Source: Bacteroidia bacterium
GTDB lineage: Bacteria > Bacteroidota > Bacteroidia > Flavobacteriales > Flavobacteriaceae
Assembly: GCA_030427585.1 (NCBI GenBank)
Contig: JAUIBW010000002.1
Location: 62,001 to 126,000, forward strand
Length of the DNA stretch: 64,000 nt
Direction: 5' to 3'
Made by a program: the position numbers and the translations under genes. The notes beneath the pieces were generated by a model. It worked only from the letters and a program-made list of their open reading frames with translations. It did no database searches and was not told the DNA's origin. Position 1 is the stretch's first letter, and each line of letters starts with the position of its first letter. Shown here one piece after another: positions 18,589 through 28,372 of this stretch.

Positions 18589-20837
18589 TATACTTTATTT
18601 ACCTCTGGTAAGGATGTGTTTTTAAATGCTTCATCATTTGGAGAATTGCTCATTTCAAATTCGAGAAGTCCTCCATTTACAATTTCTTTATGTGTTATAT
18701 ACATACGATCAAGCGATTTTCCATTTAATCTTATGCTCTTGATATATGTATTCTCTTTAGATAGGTTTTTTGCTACTGTTAAAAACGTTTTTCCTTCTGG
18801 TAGTTGTATTTCAGTTTCTTCAAATAGTGGTGCTGTGATATGATACACCCCCTGTGCCGGGTTTACAGGATAAAACCCAAGAGAACTAAATATGTACCAG
18901 GATGACATCTGCCCGCAATCTTCGTTTCCACAATGTCCATTGGGTTCGTTTTTGTATTGCCCTTCTAAAATTTTATGAGTTAATTTCTGTGTTTTTGAAG
19001 GTTGATTTACGTAATTGTACAGATATGCTACATGATGGCTTGGTTCATTACCATGAGCATATTGCCCAATCATTCCTGTACTAAAAATAGGTAGTGTATC
19101 TTCTGGTTTGGGGTCATAAGAAAACATTGAATCTAGTTTTTGGATAAATCGCTCTTTTCCTCCTGTATTTTTTATCAATCCTTCTATATGTTGAGGTACA
19201 AACCAGTAATATTGCCAGGCATTACTTTCGCAATAAAAAGGCGAATATTCTTTTGGTTGAAAGGGAGTTACAAATTCTCCCAGCGTATCTTTGGGTTGAA
19301 TCCAGGTATTTTTATCATTATATAAATTTTTCCAATTCTCAGAACGTTTCATAAAATATGTGTAATCCTCTTCTTTCCCCAGATCTTTTGCAAACATAGC
19401 GATACACCAATCGTCATAAGCATACTCCAAAGTTTTAGAAACAGACCAGTTTTCATGATGTTCTCCTATTGGGATATATCCTAAACGCTTATAAATATCT
19501 ATTTGTCTGTTCTCTACCATAGCGCTTTCCTTACACGCTTTGTAAGCTAATTCGGCATCAAATTGAAAACCTTTAAAATATGCATCAACAATAACTGGAA
19601 CCGCATGATACCCTATCATCATATTGGTTTCATTTCCTTGCAAAGACCATACGGGTAGTATTCCTGTTTCTTTATAATGAGCCAGTATAGATTGGATCAT
19701 ATCGGGAACTCTTTCTTGCTGAATTATTGTATATAAAGGATGTGCTGCTCTAAAGGTATCCCATAACGAAAATGTATCATAGCGATTAAACCCTTTAGCA
19801 TTTACAATAGAATCGTTAGCTCCTTTATAATTTCCGTTAGGATCACTTAATAACGTTGGCGCCAACATAGATTGATACATCATTGTATAAAAAATACTCT
19901 TCTGATTATCGTCTGTGGTTGTAATTTGAATCTTTTGTAATTCACGTTTCCAAATGGCTTGTGCTTTTCTAATATAGTGATCAAAATCAAAGTCAGGAGC
20001 TTCTGTATTCAGTGATTCCCGAGCTCCTTTAATGCTAGCTGTAGACAACCCAGTTTTAATAGTAATCTGTTCATTTTCTTCTGTGCTATAATGTAGTATA
20101 ATTTTTGTATTTGTTCCTTGAACGGGAAGTGTAGTTAGCTCTTCATCTTTAAATACTTGATATGTCATAAAAGGCTTCGAAAACTGCATTACAAAATAGA
20201 TTCGTTGATCTTTTGCCCACCCGGTAGACATGCGATATCCCTGAATAGTATTATCATCTATTTTTTCTATGTAAGTATCAGTAGGTGTATCCCAGTTTAT
20301 AGCATATCCCAGATCGACATGTATTGCAGTTGCTGTATCTTTAGGAAAGGTGTATCTATGTATACCTACTCTATCGGTTGCTGTAAGTTCTGCTTTAATC
20401 CTATAATCCAATAAATCTACAGTATAATATCCTGGTGTAGCAAATTCTTTATCATGGCTATATGTAGAGAATGGTTTATAATTATTTTCTTTTACTTTTT
20501 TTGAAAACCTACTATTCGTAGGCATTACCAAAATATCATATAAATCTCCGGCTCCAGTCCCGGTAAGATGCGTATGAGAAAAACCACTAATGATAGAATC
20601 CTTATAGTAATATCCTGCAATTCTATCCCACCCGGGAATTCCTATATCCGGACTCAACTGTACCATCCCAAATGGAAGTGTTGCTCCCGGATATGTATTG
20701 CCTGGACCATCTGTTCCTATAAATGTATTTACATAAGAAGTTAATGATTGTTCTGGTAGATTTACTGAAACCTTTTCTTGATTACAAGACCAAAACAATA
20801 GTAAAAGAATGATATGTAAATAGAATATATTTTTCAT
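18585..20837 (-). CDS. GH92 alpha-mannosidase (lipoprotein)
   Basis: This 750-residue canonical GH92 protein has the lipobox LLLFWSC near residue 18. Conserved stretches are YVNTFIGTDGPGNTYPGA, FSHTHLTGTGAGDLYD, the acid region ESNAWQYYWFVPQH, GQYAHGNEPSHH and CGNEDCGQMSSWYIFSSLGFYP. It closely resembles the GH92 at 25963-28233 and differs from the two at 8987-13658, so the locus seems to hold one duplicated pair plus two divergent copies. The family removes terminal alpha-linked mannose using calcium. Its stop codon lies inside the conserved intergenic element. Confidence 0.95.
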   Translation of the reverse strand: MKNIFYLHIILLLLFWSCNQEKVSVNLPEQSLTSYVNTFIGTDGPGNTYPGATLPFGMVQLSPDIGIPGWDRIAGYYYKDSIISGFSHTHLTGTGAGDLYDILVMPTNSRFSKKVKENNYKPFSTYSHDKEFATPGYYTVDLLDYRIKAELTATDRVGIHRYTFPKDTATAIHVDLGYAINWDTPTDTYIEKIDDNTIQGYRMSTGWAKDQRIYFVMQFSKPFMTYQVFKDEELTTLPVQGTNTKIILHYSTEENEQITIKTGLSTASIKGARESLNTEAPDFDFDHYIRKAQAIWKRELQKIQITTTDDNQKSIFYTMMYQSMLAPTLLSDPNGNYKGANDSIVNAKGFNRYDTFSLWDTFRAAHPLYTIIQQERVPDMIQSILAHYKETGILPVWSLQGNETNMMIGYHAVPVIVDAYFKGFQFDAELAYKACKESAMVENRQIDIYKRLGYIPIGEHHENWSVSKTLEYAYDDWCIAMFAKDLGKEEDYTYFMKRSENWKNLYNDKNTWIQPKDTLGEFVTPFQPKEYSPFYCESNAWQYYWFVPQHIEGLIKNTGGKERFIQKLDSMFSYDPKPEDTLPIFSTGMIGQYAHGNEPSHHVAYLYNYVNQPSKTQKLTHKILEGQYKNEPNGHCGNEDCGQMSSWYIFSSLGFYPVNPAQGVYHITAPLFEETEIQLPEGKTFLTVAKNLSKENTYIKSIRLNGKSLDRMYITHKEIVNGGLLEFEMSNSPNDEAFKNTSLPEVNKVY

Positions 20838-20894
20838 TTTTGGTATGAATAAGACCTCACAAATTTTAAAAACCTATTAAGTTCGTATACCGGA

Positions 20895-22004
20895 TTACAT
20901 TTTTGATTTTTTAATTACCTCTAGTTGTTCTTCTGTTATCGCATTTCCGTCAAAAAATGAAATCCCCGACGCTCCATTATCTTTTGCTAATTGTATGGCT
21001 TTTGATACATCATCTGCACTCATCGGAGGAAGATATATTCCTGTATGCAACTTAGTTTGCTTTCCTTGCAGATCATTCACTCCTTGTTTGGTTGCATACC
21101 CAATCCAATCCACCTCTTCGTTATAAAAGTTGTGATAAATCATGGGTAATACTTCATCTACATTCCATTTATCCCATCGTTGTCTAACCATATGATCTGC
21201 CATTTCGGGATATGGAAATACAGCTGCGGTTAACTTTTTATCATATTTATGAGCAATTTCATAAGCCTCATCTACCACTCTTTTTATCTGATTTAACCTA
21301 AATTGTTTCCACTCTATATCTATTGCAACATTTTTAGTTTCTTTTGGATTTTTATGATGCTCTTGCTCAAATGTTTTTATACATACATCGCAATAACAAA
21401 AATCGAACTCTGGCAGCTCTTCATCCTGTACTAAATTATATTTTGGTAATAACCCAATCGGTAGATAGATATCTGGATATCGAATGTAATCGAGATGTAC
21501 ACTGGTTACTCCTTCAACCTTTGCCAGTTGTTCTACTAAACCCAAAATATGTGCTCTGGATTCTTTTCTGGTAGGACATAACCACTGATAATAATCTACA
21601 TAAGGTCGTGTATCATGGCACGATTTACCTTCTCTACTTACGGCATACCATTCTGGATGTTCTAAAGCCGTTTTATCACCGGGTCGATTCATAGTAAACA
21701 TCCAGGCATGAACTTCTAATCCTTCTTTTGTGGCTAAAGGTGTTAGTTTTTTTAACACTTCGGGATCAGCCAGCGTATTTATTAATACTGCATCTATGCC
21801 ATTTTCTTTATATTTTTTAAACTCTTCTCTATATTCATCATTTGATTTTGAAGGGTCCGCAGTAATCCAGGTCCAATACTTAAATGGTGTTGTCTTCTCT
21901 TCTGAAACAACTTCTTTTATGATTTCTTCTTCTTTTTCAGTTTCTGTTTTACAACTAACACTAATAAGTACACTACATAGGAGTATAATTTTGAGCATCT
22001 TCAT
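20895..22004 (-). CDS. GHL10-like TIM-barrel putative glycosidase lipoprotein
   Basis: I chose the ATG at 22004, which gives about 369 residues with lipobox VLISVSC and fits the 1-base gap to the upstream gene; a longer frame to 22049 would overlap it. The mature protein looks like the glycosyl-hydrolase-like 10 (YngK/DUF187) group. It has an N-terminal YWTWITADPSKS, then GIDAVLINT, GLEVHAWMFTMN, VTSVHLDYIRYPD and a C-terminal SGISFFDGNAI. The HLDYIRYP strand end is characteristic, with its Asp a candidate catalytic residue. Four cysteines occur close together near FCYCDVC. Activity is unknown. In this locus an endo- or exo-activity on the Man/GlcNAc core is plausible but unproven. Confidence 0.75.
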   Translation of the reverse strand: MKMLKIILLCSVLISVSCKTETEKEEEIIKEVVSEEKTTPFKYWTWITADPSKSNDEYREEFKKYKENGIDAVLINTLADPEVLKKLTPLATKEGLEVHAWMFTMNRPGDKTALEHPEWYAVSREGKSCHDTRPYVDYYQWLCPTRKESRAHILGLVEQLAKVEGVTSVHLDYIRYPDIYLPIGLLPKYNLVQDEELPEFDFCYCDVCIKTFEQEHHKNPKETKNVAIDIEWKQFRLNQIKRVVDEAYEIAHKYDKKLTAAVFPYPEMADHMVRQRWDKWNVDEVLPMIYHNFYNEEVDWIGYATKQGVNDLQGKQTKLHTGIYLPPMSADDVSKAIQLAKDNGASGISFFDGNAITEEQLEVIKKSKM

Positions 22005-22005
22005 A

Positions 22006-23118
22006 TTAATCTTCTTTTTGGATAATTTTACCGTCTTCTTTAATAACAAACAGGTGTTTTGTATATGGGCTTACCACCATTATATTCCAACCTGTCTGAT
22101 GATTTTCTATAGTTTTAACAACTTTATTTCCGTCAATCAACAGATCATGGGCTCCTAATTCTTTAAAGGTTAAAGCCCAACGATTATTCTTTTTATAATA
22201 TTCTTTTTGTTTTCTATACAATTGATATAGCGATCGCTTCACTTTTTCGTCTTCAGGAATTTTGAAATCATCATTTTCTCCCACTTCTTTTGAAGAAAAA
22301 TATACGTACCCCCAATTTTCGGGTTGATGCATATTAATCACACCGATAGGAGACCATACCCAATTATATTCTGGTTTAAATTTTCCGTTATCATCTCGCT
22401 TTCTAGAGTATTTACTATTCTGAAGTTCAAAATCCCAATTCACTCTTGAAAAATTGACTCTCCAAAACTTATCTTTCGGAATGTTTTTGTGATAATATGA
22501 GGTCCTAAATACTTTAAACGGAATAGCTATTTCTATTACCCATCCTTTATCGGTGTCGTTTGGGTTATTTATAGTTCCGTTTACTTTAACCGAAGATTTA
22601 AACCCATTTGCATCCCAATCGTTTAATACAGGGGTTCCTTCTCTATATGGCTTTGTAATAAACAAATCCCATAGTGTATTTAAGGCATTAACTTCAAATT
22701 CATAATAATTATGAGTATCGTTATCCGGATCGATAAAAATTTCGAAATCATTATCATAAAAGATAATTGTATCTCTTTGTTTTAGGTTTCCCCATACGTG
22801 AGGTTCTTCCATTTCTGCCAAAAAATAGAAATACTCATCATCCCAAAGCATTTTTACCGTAGTCTTATATTTTGGGATTTTGCTTCCTTCAATATCCATA
22901 AACAACTCGGTAGGTTTTGCTTTACTCCATGAAGATTCTAAAGTAGATCCATCAATATCTATTGATTCTTTGGTATAATGTGCGACATAAGATTTTGGAG
23001 AAATTTTACTTTCATTTCTTTGCCCATACACACTAATTGCATTACTAAGCATTATTACTATGACGCAAAGTATTTTGTTGATTCGAGCTTGAAAAAGTTT
23101 CAATTTCAGTATACACAT
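22006..23118 (-). CDS. Secreted CBM9-like carbohydrate-binding protein
   Basis: This 370-residue protein has an N-terminal hydrophobic signal segment (ILCVIVIMLSNAISVYG). A CBM9-like beta-sandwich spans about residues 40-265, marked by IDIDGSTLESSWSKA, DDEYFYFLAEMEEPHVW, DNDFEIFIDPDNDTHNYYEFEVNA-type motifs and FWRVNFSRVNW. Such proteins are common in Bacteroidetes glycan loci and are assumed to bind sugars or surface polymers. A catalytic role has not been established for the family. It sits between the GH130 gene (2 bases) and the GHL10-like gene (1 base), so translation is probably coupled. The C-terminal 80 residues are helical and then beta-rich, with no recognised domain. Confidence 0.82.
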   Translation of the reverse strand: MCILKLKLFQARINKILCVIVIMLSNAISVYGQRNESKISPKSYVAHYTKESIDIDGSTLESSWSKAKPTELFMDIEGSKIPKYKTTVKMLWDDEYFYFLAEMEEPHVWGNLKQRDTIIFYDNDFEIFIDPDNDTHNYYEFEVNALNTLWDLFITKPYREGTPVLNDWDANGFKSSVKVNGTINNPNDTDKGWVIEIAIPFKVFRTSYYHKNIPKDKFWRVNFSRVNWDFELQNSKYSRKRDDNGKFKPEYNWVWSPIGVINMHQPENWGYVYFSSKEVGENDDFKIPEDEKVKRSLYQLYRKQKEYYKKNNRWALTFKELGAHDLLIDGNKVVKTIENHQTGWNIMVVSPYTKHLFVIKEDGKIIQKED

Positions 23119-23120
23119 TT

Positions 23121-24089
23121 CTATAATGAATTTTCTTTAGTAAACTTAATAATTTCACTTATCCTTCCAAAAGCCAATGCAACTACAGTATCTGCGGCTC
23201 CATAATAAATAGCTACTTTGTCCTGTTCTATATCTTGTAGAGTTGCGCAAGGAAATATCACATTAGGAACATCTCCTATTTGTTCATAAGTTACAGAGGG
23301 AGTTAAAAGGTATGGTTTTGTTCTATATTTTACCTGATCTGGGTTATTTTTATCCAAAATAGCAGCTCCCATGGCGTATCTAAATCCATTGCATGTATTT
23401 ATCACTCCGTGATAAAACATCAACCATCCTTCATCTGTAAGAAAAGGCACAGAGCCCGCCCCTATCTTGGTACATTGCCAGGCACTTTTTTCGAAAGGAG
23501 TTGCCTGCATTACATTTCTATGTTCTCCCCAATATTTCATATCGGGGCTATAACTAATAAATATATCACCAAAAGGTGTATGCCCGTTATCACTTGGGCG
23601 GCTTAACATTGCATATTTACCATTGATCTTTTCTGGAAACAGTACTCCATTTCTGTTGAAAGGTAAAAATGCATTTTCGCATTGAAAAAACTCTTTAAAA
23701 TCAAAAGTATACGCAATTCCTATAGTAGGTCCAAAATACCCATTACACCATGTGATCCAATATCTATCTTTAATAAAAGTAACACGAGGGTCATACTTAT
23801 AATCAGAAGCTATCATTTTGGTATTTCCTGCTTCCATGATAATAGGTTCCTCATTAATTTTCCAATCAATCCCATTATGACTAAAGCCAGCAAAAATATT
23901 CATCTGTATAGCTCTATTATCACATCTAAACACTCCGGCAAACCCATCATTATAGGGTACAACAGCACTGTTAAATATGCTATTAGAAGTCGATATGGCA
24001 TTTCTAGAGATTATGGGATTTTCAGAATATCTCCAAATAGGATCAGAGCACTCTTTAGGTTTATCCTGCCATGGTATTTCTTTTTTCAT
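23121..24089 (-). CDS. GH130 beta-mannoside phosphorylase/hydrolase
   Basis: The ATG at 24089 gives MKKEIPW and about 322 residues; an in-frame ATG at 24122 would add 11 unconserved residues. No signal peptide is seen, so it is cytoplasmic. The five-bladed propeller of GH130 is supported by [54 protein letters not shown] and [23 protein letters not shown]130 members include beta-1,4-mannosyl-GlcNAc phosphorylases that split the Man-GlcNAc core of N-glycans. That role fits here, together with the sodium symporter next door that could import the disaccharide. Hydrolase-type GH130 enzymes also exist, so the phosphorylase mechanism is inferred. Confidence 0.9.
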   Translation of the reverse strand: MKKEIPWQDKPKECSDPIWRYSENPIISRNAISTSNSIFNSAVVPYNDGFAGVFRCDNRAIQMNIFAGFSHNGIDWKINEEPIIMEAGNTKMIASDYKYDPRVTFIKDRYWITWCNGYFGPTIGIAYTFDFKEFFQCENAFLPFNRNGVLFPEKINGKYAMLSRPSDNGHTPFGDIFISYSPDMKYWGEHRNVMQATPFEKSAWQCTKIGAGSVPFLTDEGWLMFYHGVINTCNGFRYAMGAAILDKNNPDQVKYRTKPYLLTPSVTYEQIGDVPNVIFPCATLQDIEQDKVAIYYGAADTVVALAFGRISEIIKFTKENSL

Positions 24090-24128
24090 CGTATTTCTAG
24101 TATAAATATTACTACTTTTCAAAAAGTA

Positions 24129-25952
24129 TTATTTTGTCTTAAGTTTATCATACCATGTTTTCTTTAATATTATCGATGTAATAATCATTAATATTATTGC
24201 AAAAGCCATACTATAATATTCTTTTATTATTAAATACATTGGAACCAAAACAAAGGTCATTTGCCAAATAATCCCTACGCCGCAATTAAACATATCTTTC
24301 CAGAAATTTTTATTAGGTAAAAAATCAGGATTTTCCTTTTGTATTGCATTAACTACAGGTTGCCACCATCCCCAGGGCCTGGTGGTTTTATAAAAGTTTT
24401 TTAGCACCTCTATATCATCTTGTTTTCCTAATATTACTCCTATAAAGCACCCAATAAAAGATATCAATAAGATAGCCGGAAATAAATAAATGGAGGTTGT
24501 ATCGGGAAAAATTATAGGTACTATTGTTGCTGCAACAAGCCCTGCCAGCATTCCTCCAAAATATCCATAAGAATTAAATCGCCACCATATCCATTTTAAT
24601 ACATTTGCCGCTGCATATCCTCCATACAGGGCTGAGGTTAACCATATAGTAAGTTCATTAATGGATGATGCAAAAAAGCCACCAATCACTCCTACCAATA
24701 CAATAATAATAGATGATAGATAACCATATTTAACGTATGTCTTATCTGGTGCATTTGGGTTGATATATTTTTTATAAATATCATTAACAATATATGCAGG
24801 TGCAGCATTTATAAAAGCTGCAAATGTACCCATAAAAGCAGCTAATAAGCCTGCCAACAATAGCCCTTTAAAACCTATGGGAACAAATCGATGAATCGCT
24901 ACTGGTAGTATGGTTTCGAAATCTACATCTATCCCTGCTTGTTGTAATTCTGGTCCTAAATACACCAAGCCTAATACGGCAAATCCGGTGATCATCAAAT
25001 ATCTGGGAATAAAGAGAACCACTATAGTAAAAGCACTCATTTTTGAAGCTTCTACTTCATTCTTTGTAGATAAAACACGCTGCATATCGTAGCTGGGCAC
25101 AGGGCCAGCCAGGCTGGCAAAAATGCCTTTAAAAATCATCATCATAAATAAGAAACCAAACAAAGAGAATCCGTCTTTCTCTATCTTTTCGTTCACACTA
25201 TCGATATATCCGGTCCAATCCAAATCTAATTTCATATCAAAGAACAAATTATTCCAGTTTTCTGGGGTAGCGACTGCAATTTGCTCTGCTGTAACAGTGG
25301 TAAAAGCAATATATCCTATAACCAAACATGAAATAGTCATGATCACAAACTGGATGACTTCTGTTCCTACCACACTGTACATTCCTCCTTTTAGAGTATA
25401 TAAAGTAGTGATCCCAATAATTATCAAAGCATAAGATTGTTCTGAGGCCACTGTAAATAATCCCAGATCTATAGATAAATCCCAGGGGAAAAATATAATT
25501 GCAAATTTGCCAATCCCTTCAAAAAAGTAGGCTATAAACCCTAAGGTACTGGTAACAGCAAAGATTGTTACTATAATATGAGACAGTTTTGCTCCCATTG
25601 CAGATCCGAATCTATAGGTTATCCATTGTGCTCCTGTTATCACATTTGATCTTCGTAACCACGCAGCCATAAAAATCATAATAAAAACCTGGTTCCATAC
25701 AGGCCACAGCCAGGGTAGCCAGGCGCTTTTCATGCCATAAACAAAAAGAATAGTAACCGTCCACATCGTACCAGAAACATCAAACATCCCTGAAGCATTT
25801 GATAATCCAAGGTAATACCAGGGTATTTCATTTCCGCCCAGGAAATAGGATTTTATATCTTTTGATGCTTTCTTAGCAACATAAAATCCAAAAAGAAGAG
25901 TAATAACAATATAGCATAGAATTATTACAATATCTACGGTAGCTAGGTTCAT
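24129..25952 (-). CDS. Sodium:solute symporter (SSS family), probable sugar importer
   Basis: This 607-residue inner-membrane protein has at least 13 hydrophobic segments and the LeuT-like SSS fold. The start TVDIVIILCYIVITLLFG, the FLGGNEIPWYYLG segment after TM1, and LKGGMYSVVGTEVIQF in the middle are typical of the SGLT/PutP superfamily. It lies between GH92 and GH130 genes (10 and 39 bases), so import of a mannose-containing mono- or disaccharide with sodium is likely. Sialic acid or other sugars cannot be excluded. The C-terminal extension after about residue 500 carries two further membrane spans, as in sugar-type members. Confidence 0.9.
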   Translation of the reverse strand: MNLATVDIVIILCYIVITLLFGFYVAKKASKDIKSYFLGGNEIPWYYLGLSNASGMFDVSGTMWTVTILFVYGMKSAWLPWLWPVWNQVFIMIFMAAWLRRSNVITGAQWITYRFGSAMGAKLSHIIVTIFAVTSTLGFIAYFFEGIGKFAIIFFPWDLSIDLGLFTVASEQSYALIIIGITTLYTLKGGMYSVVGTEVIQFVIMTISCLVIGYIAFTTVTAEQIAVATPENWNNLFFDMKLDLDWTGYIDSVNEKIEKDGFSLFGFLFMMMIFKGIFASLAGPVPSYDMQRVLSTKNEVEASKMSAFTIVVLFIPRYLMITGFAVLGLVYLGPELQQAGIDVDFETILPVAIHRFVPIGFKGLLLAGLLAAFMGTFAAFINAAPAYIVNDIYKKYINPNAPDKTYVKYGYLSSIIIVLVGVIGGFFASSINELTIWLTSALYGGYAAANVLKWIWWRFNSYGYFGGMLAGLVAATIVPIIFPDTTSIYLFPAILLISFIGCFIGVILGKQDDIEVLKNFYKTTRPWGWWQPVVNAIQKENPDFLPNKNFWKDMFNCGVGIIWQMTFVLVPMYLIIKEYYSMAFAIILMIITSIILKKTWYDKLKTK

Positions 25953-25962
25953 TTAGAGTTGG

Positions 25963-28233
25963 TTATTTCTGTACACCCCAGTTTTTGTTAGGAGATGCTC
26001 CCATTACAAGATGTAATGTTCCTCCTTCTGTTATTTCCTGATGTGTAATATATGATCGATTAAATTCTTTTCCGTTTAGCGTTGCAGATTGGATATATAT
26101 ATTTTTATCCGAAACGTTTTCGGCTTCTATACTAAAGCTTAAATCGTCTGATAGTTTTAGAGTCGCTTTCTCAAAAACCGGACTTCCAATTTGATATTCT
26201 CCTGATGCTGGATTCATAGGATAAATCCCTATAGAACTAAATATGTACCAAGCCGACATTTGCCCGCAATCCTCATTACCACTTAGTCCATTAGGTGTTG
26301 TATTATATTGTGTTTTTAATATTTGACTTACCCAGTATTGAGTTTTCCAGGGGGCATTGGCTTTATTAAACATATAGGCAATATGATGACTGGGTTCATT
26401 ACCGTGTGCATATTGTCCTATAAGACCTGTAATATCTGCAGAAATATTATCTCCAGTAATTTCAGAATCTTCGGTAAATAACTGTTCGAGTTTTGTTACA
26501 AAAGTAGTTTCGTTTCCAAACAATTCTATTAGTCCTTTAACATCATGAGGTACAAACCAACTATGTTGCCATGCATTTCCTTCTGTATAATCGGCATGTA
26601 CTCTATGAGCAGAGAATTTGGGATCAAATGGTTCATGCCATTTTTTCCCATCTTCGGATTTCCCTCTCATAAACCCTGTCTTAACATCAAAGAGATGTAC
26701 AAATGCTTTTGATCGATTTAGAAAATATTCATAATCTTTTTCTTTCCCAAGAGTCTTGGCAACTTGTGCTACACACCAGTCATTATAGGCATATTCTAAT
26801 GTAATGGTAACCGATTCGTCTAGTAAATTATAAGGAATATACCCGTATTTTTTATAGTATTCTAATCCTCTTTCATCTTGCATCATAGTGGTTTTCATGG
26901 CTTCATATGCTTTTTCGATATCAAACCCTTTAATGCCTTTTAGATATGCTTCGGCAATCACAGAAACAGAGTGATACCCGGTCATCGTATTGGTTTCATT
27001 GGCATATAAAGTCCACACAGGTAAAATCTTGTTATTTTCATAATATGCTAACATAGAATTTACGATATCAGAAACTTTATCTGGTTCTAAGAATATGAGT
27101 AAAGGATGTTCTGCTCTAAAGGTATCCCATAGCGAGAGTGTAGAGTATGCAGTAAAGTTTTTTGCAAAAACAATGCTGTCATTTTCTTTTCTAAATGCAC
27201 CATCCTGATCACTATACGTAACTGGTGCTACTTGAGCATGATACAATGCGGTATAAAAAATGGTTTTTAACGAATCATTTTTAGTATCTACTTTTATTTT
27301 AGATAATACGTTTTGCCATGATGCACTGGTGTTTTCTACAGTTTTATCAAATTCAAATTTATTTTTATATGCAGAAATGTTGTTTTTTGCATTTTCAACA
27401 CTTACTGAAGAAATCCCAACTTTTACCTGCAATTGATTTTTGTTGCCTTTATTAAAAAACAACTGCGCAGATGATTTTACTCCTTTAATAGAATTAACAT
27501 TTTCAATCTTTTTGGTATCTGTATATAAATCGTAGTCATTAATGGCTTTAGAGAATTTTATCACAAAAAATACTTTTTGGTTTTTTGCCCATCCGGTACT
27601 ATTTCTATATCCCGAAACTGTAAATTTATCTTCAATATGTATTTGTGATTCTAAGGTTTTATCCCAATTAATAGCATATCCTAAATCTAATACCACAGAT
27701 TGTATATCTCCCTCTTTATATTCGTATCTATGAAAAGCGGTTCTAACGGTAGAAGTTAATTCGGCATTAATATCAAAATCTTCTAAAAACACACTATAAT
27801 ATCCAGGTGTAGCTTTTTCTTTATCATGAGAATATTTAGATCTAAAAGGTATTTCGTTTCTTGTTTTAAAAGAAGTAGATAAATCTACTTTTTTATTAAT
27901 TGGCATCAATCTAATATCGTTAAGATCCCCAATTCCTGTACCACTAAGGTGTAAATGACTAAAACCGATTGTTAATGAATCAGAATAGTGATACCCTGAG
28001 CACCAATCCCATTCTGAAATACCATTATCCGGACTTACCTGTACCATACCAAATGGTGCAGTTGCCCCAGGGTAGGTATGACCATGACCTCCCGTACCTA
28101 TAAAAGGGTTTACATACTTAATAACATTACTATCTTCATGCGTTATATTACTTTCATTTTTATGCTCTTTCTTACACGAAAAAGTACTCAATATTACTAT
28201 TATCAATAATTTAATATTACGAGGTATTTTCAT
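25963..28233 (-). CDS. GH92 alpha-mannosidase (lipoprotein), first gene of the locus
   Basis: This 756-residue canonical GH92 protein has the lipobox VILSTFSC. Conserved parts are YVNPFIGTGGHGHTYPGA, FSHLHLSGTGIGDLND, EGNAWQHSWFVPHD, GQYAHGNEPSHH and SGNEDCGQMSAWYIFSSIGIYP. It is the closest relative in the window of the GH92 at 18585-20837. As the most upstream minus-strand gene it probably follows the main promoter of the glycan locus, in the 139-base gap shared with the divergent LytS-type kinase gene. I could not identify a convincing -33/-7 pair there. Confidence 0.95.
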   Translation of the reverse strand: MKIPRNIKLLIIVILSTFSCKKEHKNESNITHEDSNVIKYVNPFIGTGGHGHTYPGATAPFGMVQVSPDNGISEWDWCSGYHYSDSLTIGFSHLHLSGTGIGDLNDIRLMPINKKVDLSTSFKTRNEIPFRSKYSHDKEKATPGYYSVFLEDFDINAELTSTVRTAFHRYEYKEGDIQSVVLDLGYAINWDKTLESQIHIEDKFTVSGYRNSTGWAKNQKVFFVIKFSKAINDYDLYTDTKKIENVNSIKGVKSSAQLFFNKGNKNQLQVKVGISSVSVENAKNNISAYKNKFEFDKTVENTSASWQNVLSKIKVDTKNDSLKTIFYTALYHAQVAPVTYSDQDGAFRKENDSIVFAKNFTAYSTLSLWDTFRAEHPLLIFLEPDKVSDIVNSMLAYYENNKILPVWTLYANETNTMTGYHSVSVIAEAYLKGIKGFDIEKAYEAMKTTMMQDERGLEYYKKYGYIPYNLLDESVTITLEYAYNDWCVAQVAKTLGKEKDYEYFLNRSKAFVHLFDVKTGFMRGKSEDGKKWHEPFDPKFSAHRVHADYTEGNAWQHSWFVPHDVKGLIELFGNETTFVTKLEQLFTEDSEITGDNISADITGLIGQYAHGNEPSHHIAYMFNKANAPWKTQYWVSQILKTQYNTTPNGLSGNEDCGQMSAWYIFSSIGIYPMNPASGEYQIGSPVFEKATLKLSDDLSFSIEAENVSDKNIYIQSATLNGKEFNRSYITHQEITEGGTLHLVMGASPNKNWGVQK

Positions 28234-28372
28234 CTATTTATATTTATTTTTTTATCATTGTCCTACAAGAAGAGCAAGTAATGACATAAATATTTACAAA
28301 ACTTATGGTTAAAAGAATAATTTTAGATCAATAACAAAGTAACTCAGTTAAACGTCAAAAAATTTGGGGAAT

